A stretch of 9,951 bases of DNA from Pseudomonadota bacterium (GTDB lineage: Bacteria > Pseudomonadota > Alphaproteobacteria > Acetobacterales > Acetobacteraceae): the NCBI GenBank assembly GCA_021805485.1, contig JAJZFF010000516.1:1-9951 (forward strand), read 5' to 3'. Below are positions 1 through 9,951 of the stretch, piece by piece. Position numbers and translations under genes: made by a program. The notes below the pieces were generated by a model that worked only from the letters and a program-made list of their open reading frames with translations, had not been told where the DNA came from and did not search any database. Numbering within the stretch: the first letter of the stretch is position 1; every line of letters starts with the position of its first letter.

Positions 1-2809
1 CGGCGGTCACCTCGTGCGGCCGCCCGGCCAGCGCCTCGATCAGCGCGCTGCGAAGCTGCGCGAGCTTGCGCTCGTTCTGCACCTTCAGGCCGAACACATC
101 CTTCACGTAGAACACGTCGACGGCGCGGACCCCGTAGGTGGTGATATGCGCCGAGGCGATCTGCAGCCCCTGCGAGGTGATGGCGGCGGTGACATCGTGC
201 AGCAAGCCCGGCCGGTCGCGGCCATTCACTTCAATAACGGTGTGCCGGTTCGAGGCGCTGTTGTCGACGACGACGCGTGGCGGCACGTGGATCGCCCGCA
301 TCCGCCCGCCGACGACGCTGTTCGCCGCCTTCTCGATTTCGGTGGCCAGCCGCAGCCGGCCCGAGAGCACCTGCTCGATCACGGCGGAAATCTTCGCCAG
401 CCGGTGCGGCGCTTCGAGCGAGCCGCCGCCGGCATCCTGGATCCAGAACGTGTCGAGCGCCATGCCGTCGGTCAGCGTGTGGATGCGGGCATCGACGATC
501 GTCGCGCCGGCCACCGCGAGGGCGCCGGCGATGCGGCTGAACAGTCCCGCATGGTCGGCGGTATAGACCACGACCTCGGTAACCGACCGCGCCGGCAGCG
601 GCTCGGCGGCGACGGTCAGCGGCACGTCGCGATGGCGGGCATCGCGGATCAACCGCCCGTGGCGGGCGATGCTTTCGGGGTCGAAGCCGAGCCAGTAGCC
701 GGGATACCCCATGTTGAGGAATTCCTCGCGGTCGGCATCCGGCCAGTCGGCGAGCAGTTCCGCGACCATCTGCTTGACGCGGGCGACGCGGACATCGCGC
801 TCGGTGGTCGCGAGCCCGCCTTCAAGCACCTCGGCGACTCGAGCATAGATCTCGCGCAGCAGCGTCGCCTTCCAGCCGTTCCACACCTTGGGCGAGACCG
901 CACGGATATCCGACACCGTCAGGATCAGCAGCAGCCGCAGCCGCTCGGGCGACTGCACGACGTCGGCCAGGTCGAGGATCGTCTTCGGATCGTCGATATC
1001 GCGCGAAAAGGCGGTCTGGCTGAGCAGCAGATGATGCAGCACGAGCCAGGAGACCATCTCGGTCTCCTCCGGTTCGAGCCCGAGCGCAGGCCCGATGGTC
1101 AGCGCCAGCTCCGCGCCGATCTCCGAATGGTCGCCCCCCCTGCCCTTTGCGATGTCATGCAGCAGCAGCGCGACATAGAGCGCCCGGCGCGACTGCACGT
1201 GATGCGCCAGCCCGCTGGCCACTGGCACGATCTCTGAAAGCTCGCCGCGCTCGATCGCGTTCAGCACCCCGATCGCGTGGATCGTGTGCATGTCGACCGT
1301 GTAGACATGATAGGAATCGAACTGCATCTGGCCGACGATCCGTCGCCAGTCGGGCAGGTAGCGGCCAAGCGCGCCGGTCTCGTTGAGGATGGCAAGCCAT
1401 TGCGCGCCGTCCTGCCGCGGATCATCGTTGCCGCAGAGCAGGTCGAGAAACAGTGAGGCCGCCTGCGGATCGGTGCGCAATTCCGCCGTGCGCCGCGCGC
1501 CGCGGATCATCGCGCGGAGGGCGAGCGGATGCAGCTTCAGCCCACGGTCGCGCGCCACTTGGAGGATGCGCAGCAGCTGGATCGGCTCGGCCATCGGTTC
1601 GCGGCCAGTCACGAACAGGATCTTGCCGTCTGCCAGCACGAAACCGGCATCGAGCAGCGCCGCGTCGGTCGCCGGCGCGATCGCGGGCGGGCCGAGTGCT
1701 GCGCGCACCACGGCGGGCTCAAGGACGCCGGTCACCCGTGCGACCTCGCGCACCACCAGGAAATAGTGCCGCATGAACCGCTCGACGCCGTCCTGCCGAC
1801 CATGCCGCGTATATCCCATGCGCGCGCCGATGACCGGCTGCAGGTCGAAGGTCAGCCGCTCTTCGGCACGGCCGGCGACGTAGTGCAGGTGGAAGCGCAC
1901 GGTCCAGAGATAGTCCCAGGCCCGCTTGCACGCACGCGCCTCGGTGGCGCTGAGAATACCGCCGCCCGGCGCGCCCGGGCCGACCAGCTCGGTCATCGCG
2001 AAGGTGCCGAATACGTAGCGGGCAAGCCAGTAGAGCGTCTGCAGGTCGCGCAGCCCGCCCTTGCCCTCCTTGATGTTGGGCTCGACCATGAACGGCGTGT
2101 CGCCGAAGCGCTTGTGGCGGGCGGCGCGCTCGGCCTGTTTCGCGGCGATGTAGCCGGCAGGGCTGCCCGCGGCGCAATCCTGTCGGAAGGCCTGCTGGAA
2201 ATGCGCAAAGAGCGGGCGGTCGCCGGCGATGCAGCGGGCATCGAGCAGCGAGGTGCGGATCGTGATATCGCCCTGCGCTTCGGTCAAACAGTCTGCGGTC
2301 GAGCGCGTCGCATGGCCGACCTTCAGCCCCAGGTCCCACAGGAAATACAGGATGAATTCCACGGCGCGCTGAATCCGCGCGGAGGGTTCGTGATCGGTGA
2401 GGAATAGCAGGTCGATGTCGCTGAACGGAGCGAGCGTGGCCCGGCCATACCCACCGGTTGCCGCTATGGCGAGCCGGTCGCTGACTTCGACCGGCAGCAG
2501 GTCGATCGTATAGCCGATCAGCGCCGCGATGAACTCGTCCATCAGGCCCGAAAGCAGACGGGCTGCAGCCAGGCCAGACATGTCGCCGCGCTCGAAACGG
2601 GTCTGCACATGGGTCTGCAGCCGGGCCAGCTGGCGACGGAAAACACCGAGCGCCACGTCCCTGGGCGGCGGCGCGCCACGCGGCAGAAGACGTACTAGTT
2701 CGGCGCCGATATCGGGGCGGCCGATCACCGCTTCCTGCGGCGGTGGCGGGATCACGGCCGCCGGCATGACGGGCGGGATGCCGCGCGGCGGCTGGGTGGT
2801 GTTCGACAT
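1..2809 (-). CDS. glnD: bifunctional [PII] uridylyltransferase / uridylyl-removing enzyme GlnD (3' end beyond left edge)
   Basis: GlnD is the glutamine sensor of nitrogen control. It uridylylates PII proteins (GlnB/GlnK) when glutamine is low and removes UMP when it is high. I translated the frame across most of its length from ATG 2809 and found no stop or frameshift; 936 codons are visible. The nucleotidyltransferase core shows GGYG at residues 119-122 with the metal aspartates D131 and D133 (SDID). The GlnD-typical EPNIKEGKGGLRD block begins near residue 243. The HD hydrolase domain has H501, H508 and HD at 551-552, within HDIAKGRGGDHS. Two ACT domains, expected to bind glutamine, begin near 745 (YTADHAGLF) and 858 (VNGRDRPGLL). 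The family is usually about 890-970 aa, so only a few residues should lie outside. The start lies one base after the mutS stop, with AGAGAAG as a modest ribosome site. Residues 6-27 form a proline-rich N-terminal tail not needed for the fold. The identification is secure. Confidence 0.96.
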   Translation of the reverse strand, partial: MSNTTQPPRGIPPVMPAAVIPPPPQEAVIGRPDIGAELVRLLPRGAPPPRDVALGVFRRQLARLQTHVQTRFERGDMSGLAAARLLSGLMDEFIAALIGYTIDLLPVEVSDRLAIAATGGYGRATLAPFSDIDLLFLTDHEPSARIQRAVEFILYFLWDLGLKVGHATRSTADCLTEAQGDITIRTSLLDARCIAGDRPLFAHFQQAFRQDCAAGSPAGYIAAKQAERAARHKRFGDTPFMVEPNIKEGKGGLRDLQTLYWLARYVFGTFAMTELVGPGAPGGGILSATEARACKRAWDYLWTVRFHLHYVAGRAEERLTFDLQPVIGARMGYTRHGRQDGVERFMRHYFLVVREVARVTGVLEPAVVRAALGPPAIAPATDAALLDAGFVLADGKILFVTGREPMAEPIQLLRILQVARDRGLKLHPLALRAMIRGARRTAELRTDPQAASLFLDLLCGNDDPRQDGAQWLAILNETGALGRYLPDWRRIVGQMQFDSYHVYTVDMHTIHAIGVLNAIERGELSEIVPVASGLAHHVQSRRALYVALLLHDIAKGRGGDHSEIGAELALTIGPALGLEPEETEMVSWLVLHHLLLSQTAFSRDIDDPKTILDLADVVQSPERLRLLLILTVSDIRAVSPKVWNGWKATLLREIYARVAEVLEGGLATTERDVRVARVKQMVAELLADWPDADREEFLNMGYPGYWLGFDPESIARHGRLIRDARHRDVPLTVAAEPLPARSVTEVVVYTADHAGLFSRIAGALAVAGATIVDARIHTLTDGMALDTFWIQDAGGGSLEAPHRLAKISAVIEQVLSGRLRLATEIEKAANSVVGGRMRAIHVPPRVVVDNSASNRHTVIEVNGRDRPGLLHDVTAAITSQGLQIASAHITTYGVRAVDVFYVKDVFGLKVQNERKLAQLRSALIEALAGRPHEVTA

Positions 2810-2810
2810 G

Positions 2811-5459
2811 TTACTGCTTCTCTACCGCGCCATCCGCCCTATCGCCAAGGAACTTTCGCCGCCACGCATAAATCAGCTCCAGCGCCGCGCGCGGCGAAAG
2901 CTGGTCCGGATCGACCTCAGCAAGTACTGCATGCCAGCCATCCGCTTCCGGCATTTCCGCGGGCGACACTTCATCCTCGCCCGCCGCGGCGAAAAGCGGC
3001 AGTGCGCCCGCCTCACCGCTGCTGCGCTCGGCCGCGCGCAGCAGTGCCTCGGCCCGGCGGATCACCGGCTCCGGCAGCCCGGCGAGCTTCGCGACGTGCA
3101 CGCCCCAGCTCCGCTCCGCCGCGCCCTCGATCACCTCGTGCAGGAACACGACGCTGCCTCGCCACGACTTCACCCGCATGGTGCAGGGCCGCAGCCGCGG
3201 CAGCGCCGCGCCCAACTGGACAAGGTCGTGGAAATGTGTGGCGAAGATGCTGCGGCAGCGGATGGAACCGTGCAGCGCTTCCAGCACCGCCTGGGCGATC
3301 GCGAGCCCGTCCCGTGTACCGGTGCCGCGACCGATCTCGTCGATGATGACGAAGCTGCGCGGCCCGGCCTGGTTGAGGATTGAAGCCGTCTCGATCATCT
3401 CGACCATGAAGGTCGAGCGCCCCGCGGCGAGATCGTCGGCAGCGCCGACGCGGGAAAACAGCCGGTCCACCAGCCCGATCCGCGCCTGCTCCGCCGGCAC
3501 CGGCAGCCCCGCCTGGGCCAGGACGATGACCAGCGCGTTCTGCCGCAGGAAGGTGGACTTGCCAGCCATGTTCGGCCCGGTCAGCAGCATCAGCCGCCGG
3601 TCGGGCGAGAGGTCGGCATCGTTGGCGATGAAGCGCGCCCCGGAGGGTAGCGCCGCCTCGACCACTGGATGCCGCCCGGCGACGATACTGAACGTCGCGT
3701 CTTCCGACAGGTCCGGCGCGCACCAGCGCCCGCTTTCGGCCAGCGTCGCCGCCGATTGCAGCGCATCGAGCCGCGCCAGCGCCGCCGCGCAATCCGCCAG
3801 CGCCGCCTCCTCGCGCATCACCGCGGCGAGCAGATGGTCGAGCGCCAACGCCTCCCGCGCCGCCGCCCGCTCATGCGCCTCGGCGATCCTACGGTCGAGA
3901 TCCGACAATTCGGGATGGGTGAACCGCGCCGCCGAGGCCAGTCCCTGCCGCAGTATCAGTTCTGGAAACGCCCGCAGCGCCTCGACCGAAGCTGCCGGCG
4001 CCTCCAGCACATAGCCGAGCTGGCTGTGATGCCGCACCTTGAGACTGGCGACGCCATAGCGCGAGGCAAGCTCGGTCTGCAGCGCCGCGATCACCTGCCG
4101 CGTGTCGTCACGCAGCCGGCGCTCGCCATCGAGTTCACCGTCGAACCCCGCACGGATCGCCGCCGCATCGCCGATCCGTGCGGGCGGTGTTTCAACCAGC
4201 GCGGCTTCCAGCAGAAGCGCCAGTTCCGGCCCTGCTGCCAGCTTCGCGACGACATCCGCCAGTGGATGCGCGGGATCTGCGGTAACCGCCGGCGCGAGCC
4301 CCTCGGCCACCACGCGCGCGGTGGTGAGCGAATCCCGCACCTGGCCCAGATCGCGCGGCGATAGCCTGCCCGCCTTCCGCCCCGCGAGGCCGAGCCGGGC
4401 CAGCGCGCGGGCGAGATCCGGCGCGCCGCGCAGCGATCCGCGAAGTGAAGCAAGCGTGCCCGGCGCGTCGAGCAGGCTTTGCCAGCCGGCCTGCCGCGCC
4501 CGCAGCGGGCTGATTTCATCGAGCGGCGCGGCGATCCAGCCGGCGAGCATACGCGCACCCGCAGCGGTCACCGTGCGGCGCACGGTGCCGAACAGGCTGC
4601 CAGCCTCGCCGCCATCGGCCGTGCGCAGCAGGTCAAGGCTGGCGCGGGTCGCCGCGTCCATCGCCAGCAGGCCGGTTTCGCCCGCGCGCACCGGGCGGGC
4701 GATGCGCGGCAGCGTCCCGGCCTGGCTGCGCTCGACATAGCGCAGCGCCACTGCCGCCGCCTGCGCCTCCTGGTCGGTGAAGGCGCCAAAAGCGTCAAGC
4801 GAGGCGACATCGAACAGCCGCGCGAGATCGCGCCGGGCCAGTTCCGCCGGCGGCGACGGGCCGGGATCGGTGCGCCGGCCTTCATGCGCGCCAAGTTCGA
4901 CCTCCGCTCCGGAAAGAATTTCCACCGGGTCCAGCCGGCCGAGCAGCGCGGCAAGTTCGCTCCCCGCCAGATCGGCGGTCTCGAACGACGCGGTCGAGAC
5001 ATCGAGCCACGCGGCGCCGATCCGCCCGGCACGGGGCACCAGCGCGAGCAGAAGGCTGGCGCGGCCTGAATCGAGCAGCGCCTCCTCGGTGATCGTACCG
5101 GGCGTGATCAGCCGGACCACGGCGCGCTCGATCAGCGCCTTGCCGCCCCGCGCCTTCGCCGCCTCCGGCGTCTCGACCTGCTCGGCCACAGCGACGCGGA
5201 ATCCCCGTCGGATCAACCGGGTTAGATAGGTATCGCGCTGCGAGACCGGCACGCCGCACATCGCAATTGGCTCGCCCTGATGGGTGCCGCGCGCGGTCAG
5301 AGCGATGTCGAGCGCCGCCGAGGCCGCCTCGGCATCCTCAAAGAACAGCTCATAGAAATCCCCCATCCGGAAGAAGATCAGCGCGTCCGGATAGTCGGCC
5401 TTGGCCCGGAACCACTGCGCCATCGCTGGGGTTGCGCCGGCGGCGCGGTCGGAATTCAT
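2811..5459 (-). CDS. mutS: DNA mismatch repair protein MutS
   Basis: MutS recognises mismatches and small loops in DNA as a clamp-shaped dimer and uses ATP to recruit MutL. The 882-residue frame is complete; the family is usually about 850-910 aa. The mismatch-reading F-x-E motif is at F35-Y36-E37 in RMGDFYELF, the phenylalanine that stacks on the mispaired base. Connector, lever and clamp domains follow. The ABC-type ATPase has Walker A GPNMAGKS at 628-635 and Walker B with D707-E708 (FVIIDEIGRGT), then the ATHFHDL switch-histidine region and a C-terminal helical tail. ATG 5459 is preferred because AGAGAG (5470-5465) lies five bases upstream. M13 is an in-frame alternative that would still keep the F-x-E motif. 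The gene reads away from carA and is followed by glnD after one base. All key residues are present, so it should be functional. Confidence 0.97.
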   Translation of the reverse strand: MNSDRAAGATPAMAQWFRAKADYPDALIFFRMGDFYELFFEDAEAASAALDIALTARGTHQGEPIAMCGVPVSQRDTYLTRLIRRGFRVAVAEQVETPEAAKARGGKALIERAVVRLITPGTITEEALLDSGRASLLLALVPRAGRIGAAWLDVSTASFETADLAGSELAALLGRLDPVEILSGAEVELGAHEGRRTDPGPSPPAELARRDLARLFDVASLDAFGAFTDQEAQAAAVALRYVERSQAGTLPRIARPVRAGETGLLAMDAATRASLDLLRTADGGEAGSLFGTVRRTVTAAGARMLAGWIAAPLDEISPLRARQAGWQSLLDAPGTLASLRGSLRGAPDLARALARLGLAGRKAGRLSPRDLGQVRDSLTTARVVAEGLAPAVTADPAHPLADVVAKLAAGPELALLLEAALVETPPARIGDAAAIRAGFDGELDGERRLRDDTRQVIAALQTELASRYGVASLKVRHHSQLGYVLEAPAASVEALRAFPELILRQGLASAARFTHPELSDLDRRIAEAHERAAAREALALDHLLAAVMREEAALADCAAALARLDALQSAATLAESGRWCAPDLSEDATFSIVAGRHPVVEAALPSGARFIANDADLSPDRRLMLLTGPNMAGKSTFLRQNALVIVLAQAGLPVPAEQARIGLVDRLFSRVGAADDLAAGRSTFMVEMIETASILNQAGPRSFVIIDEIGRGTGTRDGLAIAQAVLEALHGSIRCRSIFATHFHDLVQLGAALPRLRPCTMRVKSWRGSVVFLHEVIEGAAERSWGVHVAKLAGLPEPVIRRAEALLRAAERSSGEAGALPLFAAAGEDEVSPAEMPEADGWHAVLAEVDPDQLSPRAALELIYAWRRKFLGDRADGAVEKQ

Positions 5460-5518
5460 CCTTTCTCTCTAGCCGACGACCGGCCGCGCGCGAAAGGGCA
5501 GGGCGAAACATCGCTGGC

Positions 5519-5533
5519 CGGAAATAATTTCCG
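5519..5533. promoter_or_regulatory. perfect 7-bp-arm palindrome in the mutS-carA divergent region (candidate operator)
   Basis: CGGAAATAATTTCCG is an exact inverted repeat of seven bases around a central A, in one of the few AT-rich patches of the window. It overlaps the candidate mutS -10 box and its last three bases are shared with the next inverted repeat. A dimeric regulator site is the natural reading; a short RNA hairpin is unlikely with a one-base loop. The repeat is seen directly and its function is inferred. Confidence 0.4.
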
Positions 5534-5552
5534 ACTTTCCGTCGGTCACCAA
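5524..5552 (-). promoter_or_regulatory. candidate sigma70-type promoter for mutS-glnD
   Basis: On the minus strand TTGGTG (5552-5547) and AATTAT (5529-5524) are 17 bases apart, matching TTGACA/TATAAT at three of six (the key TTG) and four of six positions. It would leave a leader of about 55-60 bases before mutS ATG 5459. The match is weak and I found no equally good plus-strand promoter for carA. Confidence 0.3.
5531..5545. promoter_or_regulatory. inverted repeat CCGAC-N5-GTCGG (candidate operator)
   Basis: Five-base perfect arms (5531-5535 and 5541-5545) flank a five-base spacer. The element fits inside the 17-base spacer of a candidate mutS promoter, where a bound protein could block RNA polymerase. 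It adjoins and slightly overlaps the palindrome at 5519-5533. Five-base arms can occur by chance in high-GC DNA, so confidence is modest. Confidence 0.3.
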
Positions 5553-5583
5553 ACGACCGGTTGAATTCGGAGAAAAAATCCGG

Positions 5584-5598
5584 CATGAATTCGTCATG
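5584..5598. promoter_or_regulatory. inverted repeat CATGA-N5-TCATG spanning the upstream ATG (candidate operator)
   Basis: Perfect five-base arms at 5584-5588 and 5594-5598, the second arm containing the ATG of the long carA frame. The octamer TGAATTCG within it (5586-5593) also occurs at 5562-5569, in direct orientation 24 bases upstream. This could be an autoregulatory site for the helix-turn-helix domain encoded just downstream, or chance; no consensus for such proteins is known to me. Confidence 0.25.
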
Positions 5599-6939
5599 CC
5601 GAAGACAACAGACGAAATCATCGACCTGCTGGGCGGCGCTGACGCGGCGGCCCGGCTGACCCAGGTTTCGACCGAGGCCGTGCGCAAGTGGCGCAGCGCC
5701 GGGGCGATTCCGGCGCGGCACTGGCCGGCGGTGATTGCCGCCACCGGCCTGTCCCTGGCAGATCTTTCAGGAGACATTGTCATGGAATCCGAAACCACGA
5801 AACCGGACGGCGCAACCGCGGCTCTGGTATTGGGCGACGGGCGCGTGTTCTGGGGAAGCGGCTTCGGCGCGCATTCTTCCGGCGTGCCTGCGGAACTCTG
5901 CTTCTCCACCGGCATGACCGGCTATCAGGAAACCCTGACCGACCCCTCCTTTGCCGGGCAGATCATCACCTTCACCTTTCCTCATATCGGCAATGTCGGC
6001 GCCAATCCCGAGGATATCGAGGCGAGCGCAAGCTTCGCCCGCGGCCTCGTGATCAACCGCGACATCACCCAACCCTCCAACTGGCGCGCCGCCGAAGGAC
6101 TGGCCGCCTGGTGCCGGCGCATGGGATTGGCGGGCATCGCCGGGGTCGATACCCGCGCCCTCACCCGCACCATCCGCGACGACGGCCCGCCCAACGCGCT
6201 GATCGCCTATCCCGAGGACGGCCGCTTCGATATCCCCGCCCTGATCGATCGGGCCCGCGCCTGGCCGGGGCTGGAGGGCATGGACCTCGCGCGCGAGGTC
6301 TCCTGCACCCAGAGCTACGAATGGACCGAAACGCTGTGGGATCTCGCGCACGGGTTCGGCCGGCAGGACACGCCGAAATTCACCGTTGTCGCCGTGGATT
6401 ACGGCGCGAAGCGCAACATCCTCCGCAATCTCGCGAGTGCCGGCTGCCGGGTCATCGTCGTTCCCGCCACCGCCTCGGCCGAGGATATTCTCCGCCATCA
6501 GCCGGACGGCGTGTTCCTCTCCAACGGCCCCGGCGACCCGGCGGCGACAGCCGAATACGCGGTGCCGGCGATCCGCGGCTTGCTCGATGCCGGCAAGCCG
6601 TTGTTCGGCATCTGCCTCGGCCACCAGCTTCTCGCCCACACGCTCGGCGCGACAACCTACAAGCTTGCCCGGGGCCATCGCGGCGCCAATCAGCCGGTGC
6701 AGGAGCTTGCCACCGGCAAGGTCGAGATCACCAGCCAGAACCATGGTTTCGCGGTCGATGAAGCGAGCCTCCCCGAGGGCGTGACGGTGACGCACCGCTC
6801 TCTATTCGACGGATCGAACGAGGGCATCGCCTGCCCGGCGAAGAACTGCTTTTCCGTGCAATACCACCCCGAGGCCAGCCCTGGCCCATCGGATGCCAAT
6901 CACCTGTTCCAGCGCTTTGTCGCGATGATGGAGGGCTGA
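5596..6939 (+). CDS. carA: long form: helix-turn-helix domain fused in frame to CarA (447 aa)
   Basis: The carA frame is open upstream to an ATG at 5596, adding 62 residues before the normal CarA methionine (M63 here). Residues 4-58 read like a compact Cro/YdaS-like helix-turn-helix: an amphipathic DEIIDLLGG helix, the [20 protein letters not shown] segment as helix-turn-recognition helix, then [21 protein letters not shown] recall an NCBI family of small alphaproteobacterial proteins called 'carph-isopro', named for lying beside carbamoyl-phosphate synthase or isoprenoid genes; this fits, but from memory only. By my count 49 of the 62 upstream codons end in G or C, and the lack of stops also argues for real coding. 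No Shine-Dalgarno is well placed: GGAG at 5569-5572 is 23 bases away. No earlier in-frame ATG or GTG was found back to 5521. In the long form the glutaminase nucleophile is C340, with H424 and E426. Whether the fusion, the short form or both are made cannot be told from sequence. Confidence 0.6.
   Translation: MPKTTDEIIDLLGGADAAARLTQVSTEAVRKWRSAGAIPARHWPAVIAATGLSLADLSGDIVMESETTKPDGATAALVLGDGRVFWGSGFGAHSSGVPAELCFSTGMTGYQETLTDPSFAGQIITFTFPHIGNVGANPEDIEASASFARGLVINRDITQPSNWRAAEGLAAWCRRMGLAGIAGVDTRALTRTIRDDGPPNALIAYPEDGRFDIPALIDRARAWPGLEGMDLAREVSCTQSYEWTETLWDLAHGFGRQDTPKFTVVAVDYGAKRNILRNLASAGCRVIVVPATASAEDILRHQPDGVFLSNGPGDPAATAEYAVPAIRGLLDAGKPLFGICLGHQLLAHTLGATTYKLARGHRGANQPVQELATGKVEITSQNHGFAVDEASLPEGVTVTHRSLFDGSNEGIACPAKNCFSVQYHPEASPGPSDANHLFQRFVAMMEG
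5768..5774 (+). promoter_or_regulatory. ribosome binding site of canonical carA, inside the upstream coding frame
   Basis: CAGGAGA lies eight bases (counted from AGGAG) before ATG 5782 and is the best Shine-Dalgarno in the divergent region. It lies within the codons of the helix-turn-helix frame, where several codons end in A or T (GCA, GAT, CTT, TCA, GGA, ATT), unlike the GC-rich rest. That softening fits selection for an open initiation region and decides the canonical CarA start. Confidence 0.8.
5782..6939 (+). CDS. carA: carbamoyl-phosphate synthase small (glutaminase) subunit CarA, canonical start
   Basis: CarA hydrolyses glutamine and passes ammonia through a tunnel to CarB for carbamoyl phosphate synthesis, feeding pyrimidine and arginine pathways. 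From ATG 5782 the protein is 385 aa, the usual family length. The N-terminal CPSase small-chain domain holds [20 protein letters not shown], the [13 protein letters not shown] segment and [12 protein letters not shown]. The C-terminal class I amidotransferase domain has the catalytic triad: Cys278 in [10 protein letters not shown], then His362 and Glu364 in [14 protein letters not shown] at 5769-5773, eight bases before the ATG, and locally lower GC around the start mark this as a strong initiation site. It sits inside a longer frame carrying a helix-turn-helix domain. The stop TGA is two bases before the carB ATG, so the pair is translated as an operon and should yield matched subunits. Function is certain; only the 5' end is debatable. 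Confidence 0.93.
   Translation: MESETTKPDGATAALVLGDGRVFWGSGFGAHSSGVPAELCFSTGMTGYQETLTDPSFAGQIITFTFPHIGNVGANPEDIEASASFARGLVINRDITQPSNWRAAEGLAAWCRRMGLAGIAGVDTRALTRTIRDDGPPNALIAYPEDGRFDIPALIDRARAWPGLEGMDLAREVSCTQSYEWTETLWDLAHGFGRQDTPKFTVVAVDYGAKRNILRNLASAGCRVIVVPATASAEDILRHQPDGVFLSNGPGDPAATAEYAVPAIRGLLDAGKPLFGICLGHQLLAHTLGATTYKLARGHRGANQPVQELATGKVEITSQNHGFAVDEASLPEGVTVTHRSLFDGSNEGIACPAKNCFSVQYHPEASPGPSDANHLFQRFVAMMEG
6930..6934 (+). promoter_or_regulatory. ribosome binding site of carB
   Basis: GGAGG lies seven bases before the carB ATG at 6942, within the last codons of carA. A near-ideal Shine-Dalgarno with the two-base gap after the carA stop supports efficient coupled translation of the two subunits. 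Confidence 0.85.
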
Positions 6940-6941
6940 CC

Positions 6942-9951
<3,010 letters not shown>

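Noticed and set aside
14..2407. Long plus-strand open frames (14-1237 and 1529-2407) opposite glnD
   Set aside because: glnD on the minus strand is continuous with all its catalytic motifs, and the plus frames show no domain and low-complexity Arg/His/Asp-rich text.
2529..3383. A 284-codon plus-strand frame across the mutS-glnD junction
   Set aside because: Antisense to the conserved MutS C-terminus and the GlnD N-terminus; no ribosome site or recognisable fold.
5568..5582. CGGA-N7-TCCG hairpin as a possible terminator or attenuator upstream of carA
   Set aside because: A four-base stem is too weak and no T-run follows it on the plus strand. It also lies before the candidate start rather than after a gene.
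5585..5659. ATG at 5585, better spaced from GGAG (5569-5572) than ATG 5596
   Set aside because: It is in a different frame and stops after about 24 codons with no recognisable sequence. A regulatory leader peptide cannot be excluded but has no support.
5767..6795. A 342-codon open frame on the minus strand opposite carA
   Set aside because: Antisense to conserved CarA codons, with the same biased composition and no motif. Treated as a shadow.

Overview
The window carries four genes in two divergent blocks, about 67% GC by eye and densely packed. Gene order, base composition and protein character point to an alphaproteobacterium. Acetobacteraceae (an Acidiphilium-like acidophile) is my best guess, but this is an inference and was not searched.

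Left block, minus strand, read right to left: mutS (mismatch repair ATPase, 882 aa, complete) is followed after one base by glnD (bifunctional PII uridylyltransferase / uridylyl-removing enzyme). glnD runs off the left edge, with 936 codons visible and only the extreme C-terminus missing. The two are almost certainly co-transcribed.

Right block, plus strand: carA (small, glutaminase subunit of carbamoyl-phosphate synthetase) is followed after two bases by carB (large subunit). carB runs off the right edge with 1003 codons visible; only the end of the allosteric domain is missing. CarA and CarB form one enzyme that makes carbamoyl phosphate for pyrimidines and arginine.

The unusual part is the front of carA. 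The reading frame does not begin at the normal CarA start (5782, with a strong Shine-Dalgarno). It stays open upstream to an ATG at 5596 and encodes about 60 residues resembling a small YdaS/Cro-like helix-turn-helix domain. No stop separates the two, so initiation at 5596 would give a 447-residue DNA-binding-domain-CarA fusion, with normal 385-residue CarA available from the internal start. The 136-bp divergent gap between mutS and this frame holds several short, exact inverted repeats, one of them on a candidate mutS -10 box and another over the ATG at 5596. They are possible operators for the helix-turn-helix domain.

No tRNA, rRNA, CRISPR array, insertion sequence or other mobile element is visible. 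There is no gene-free stretch above 300 bases. The long open frames antisense to glnD, carA and carB look like high-GC shadows.
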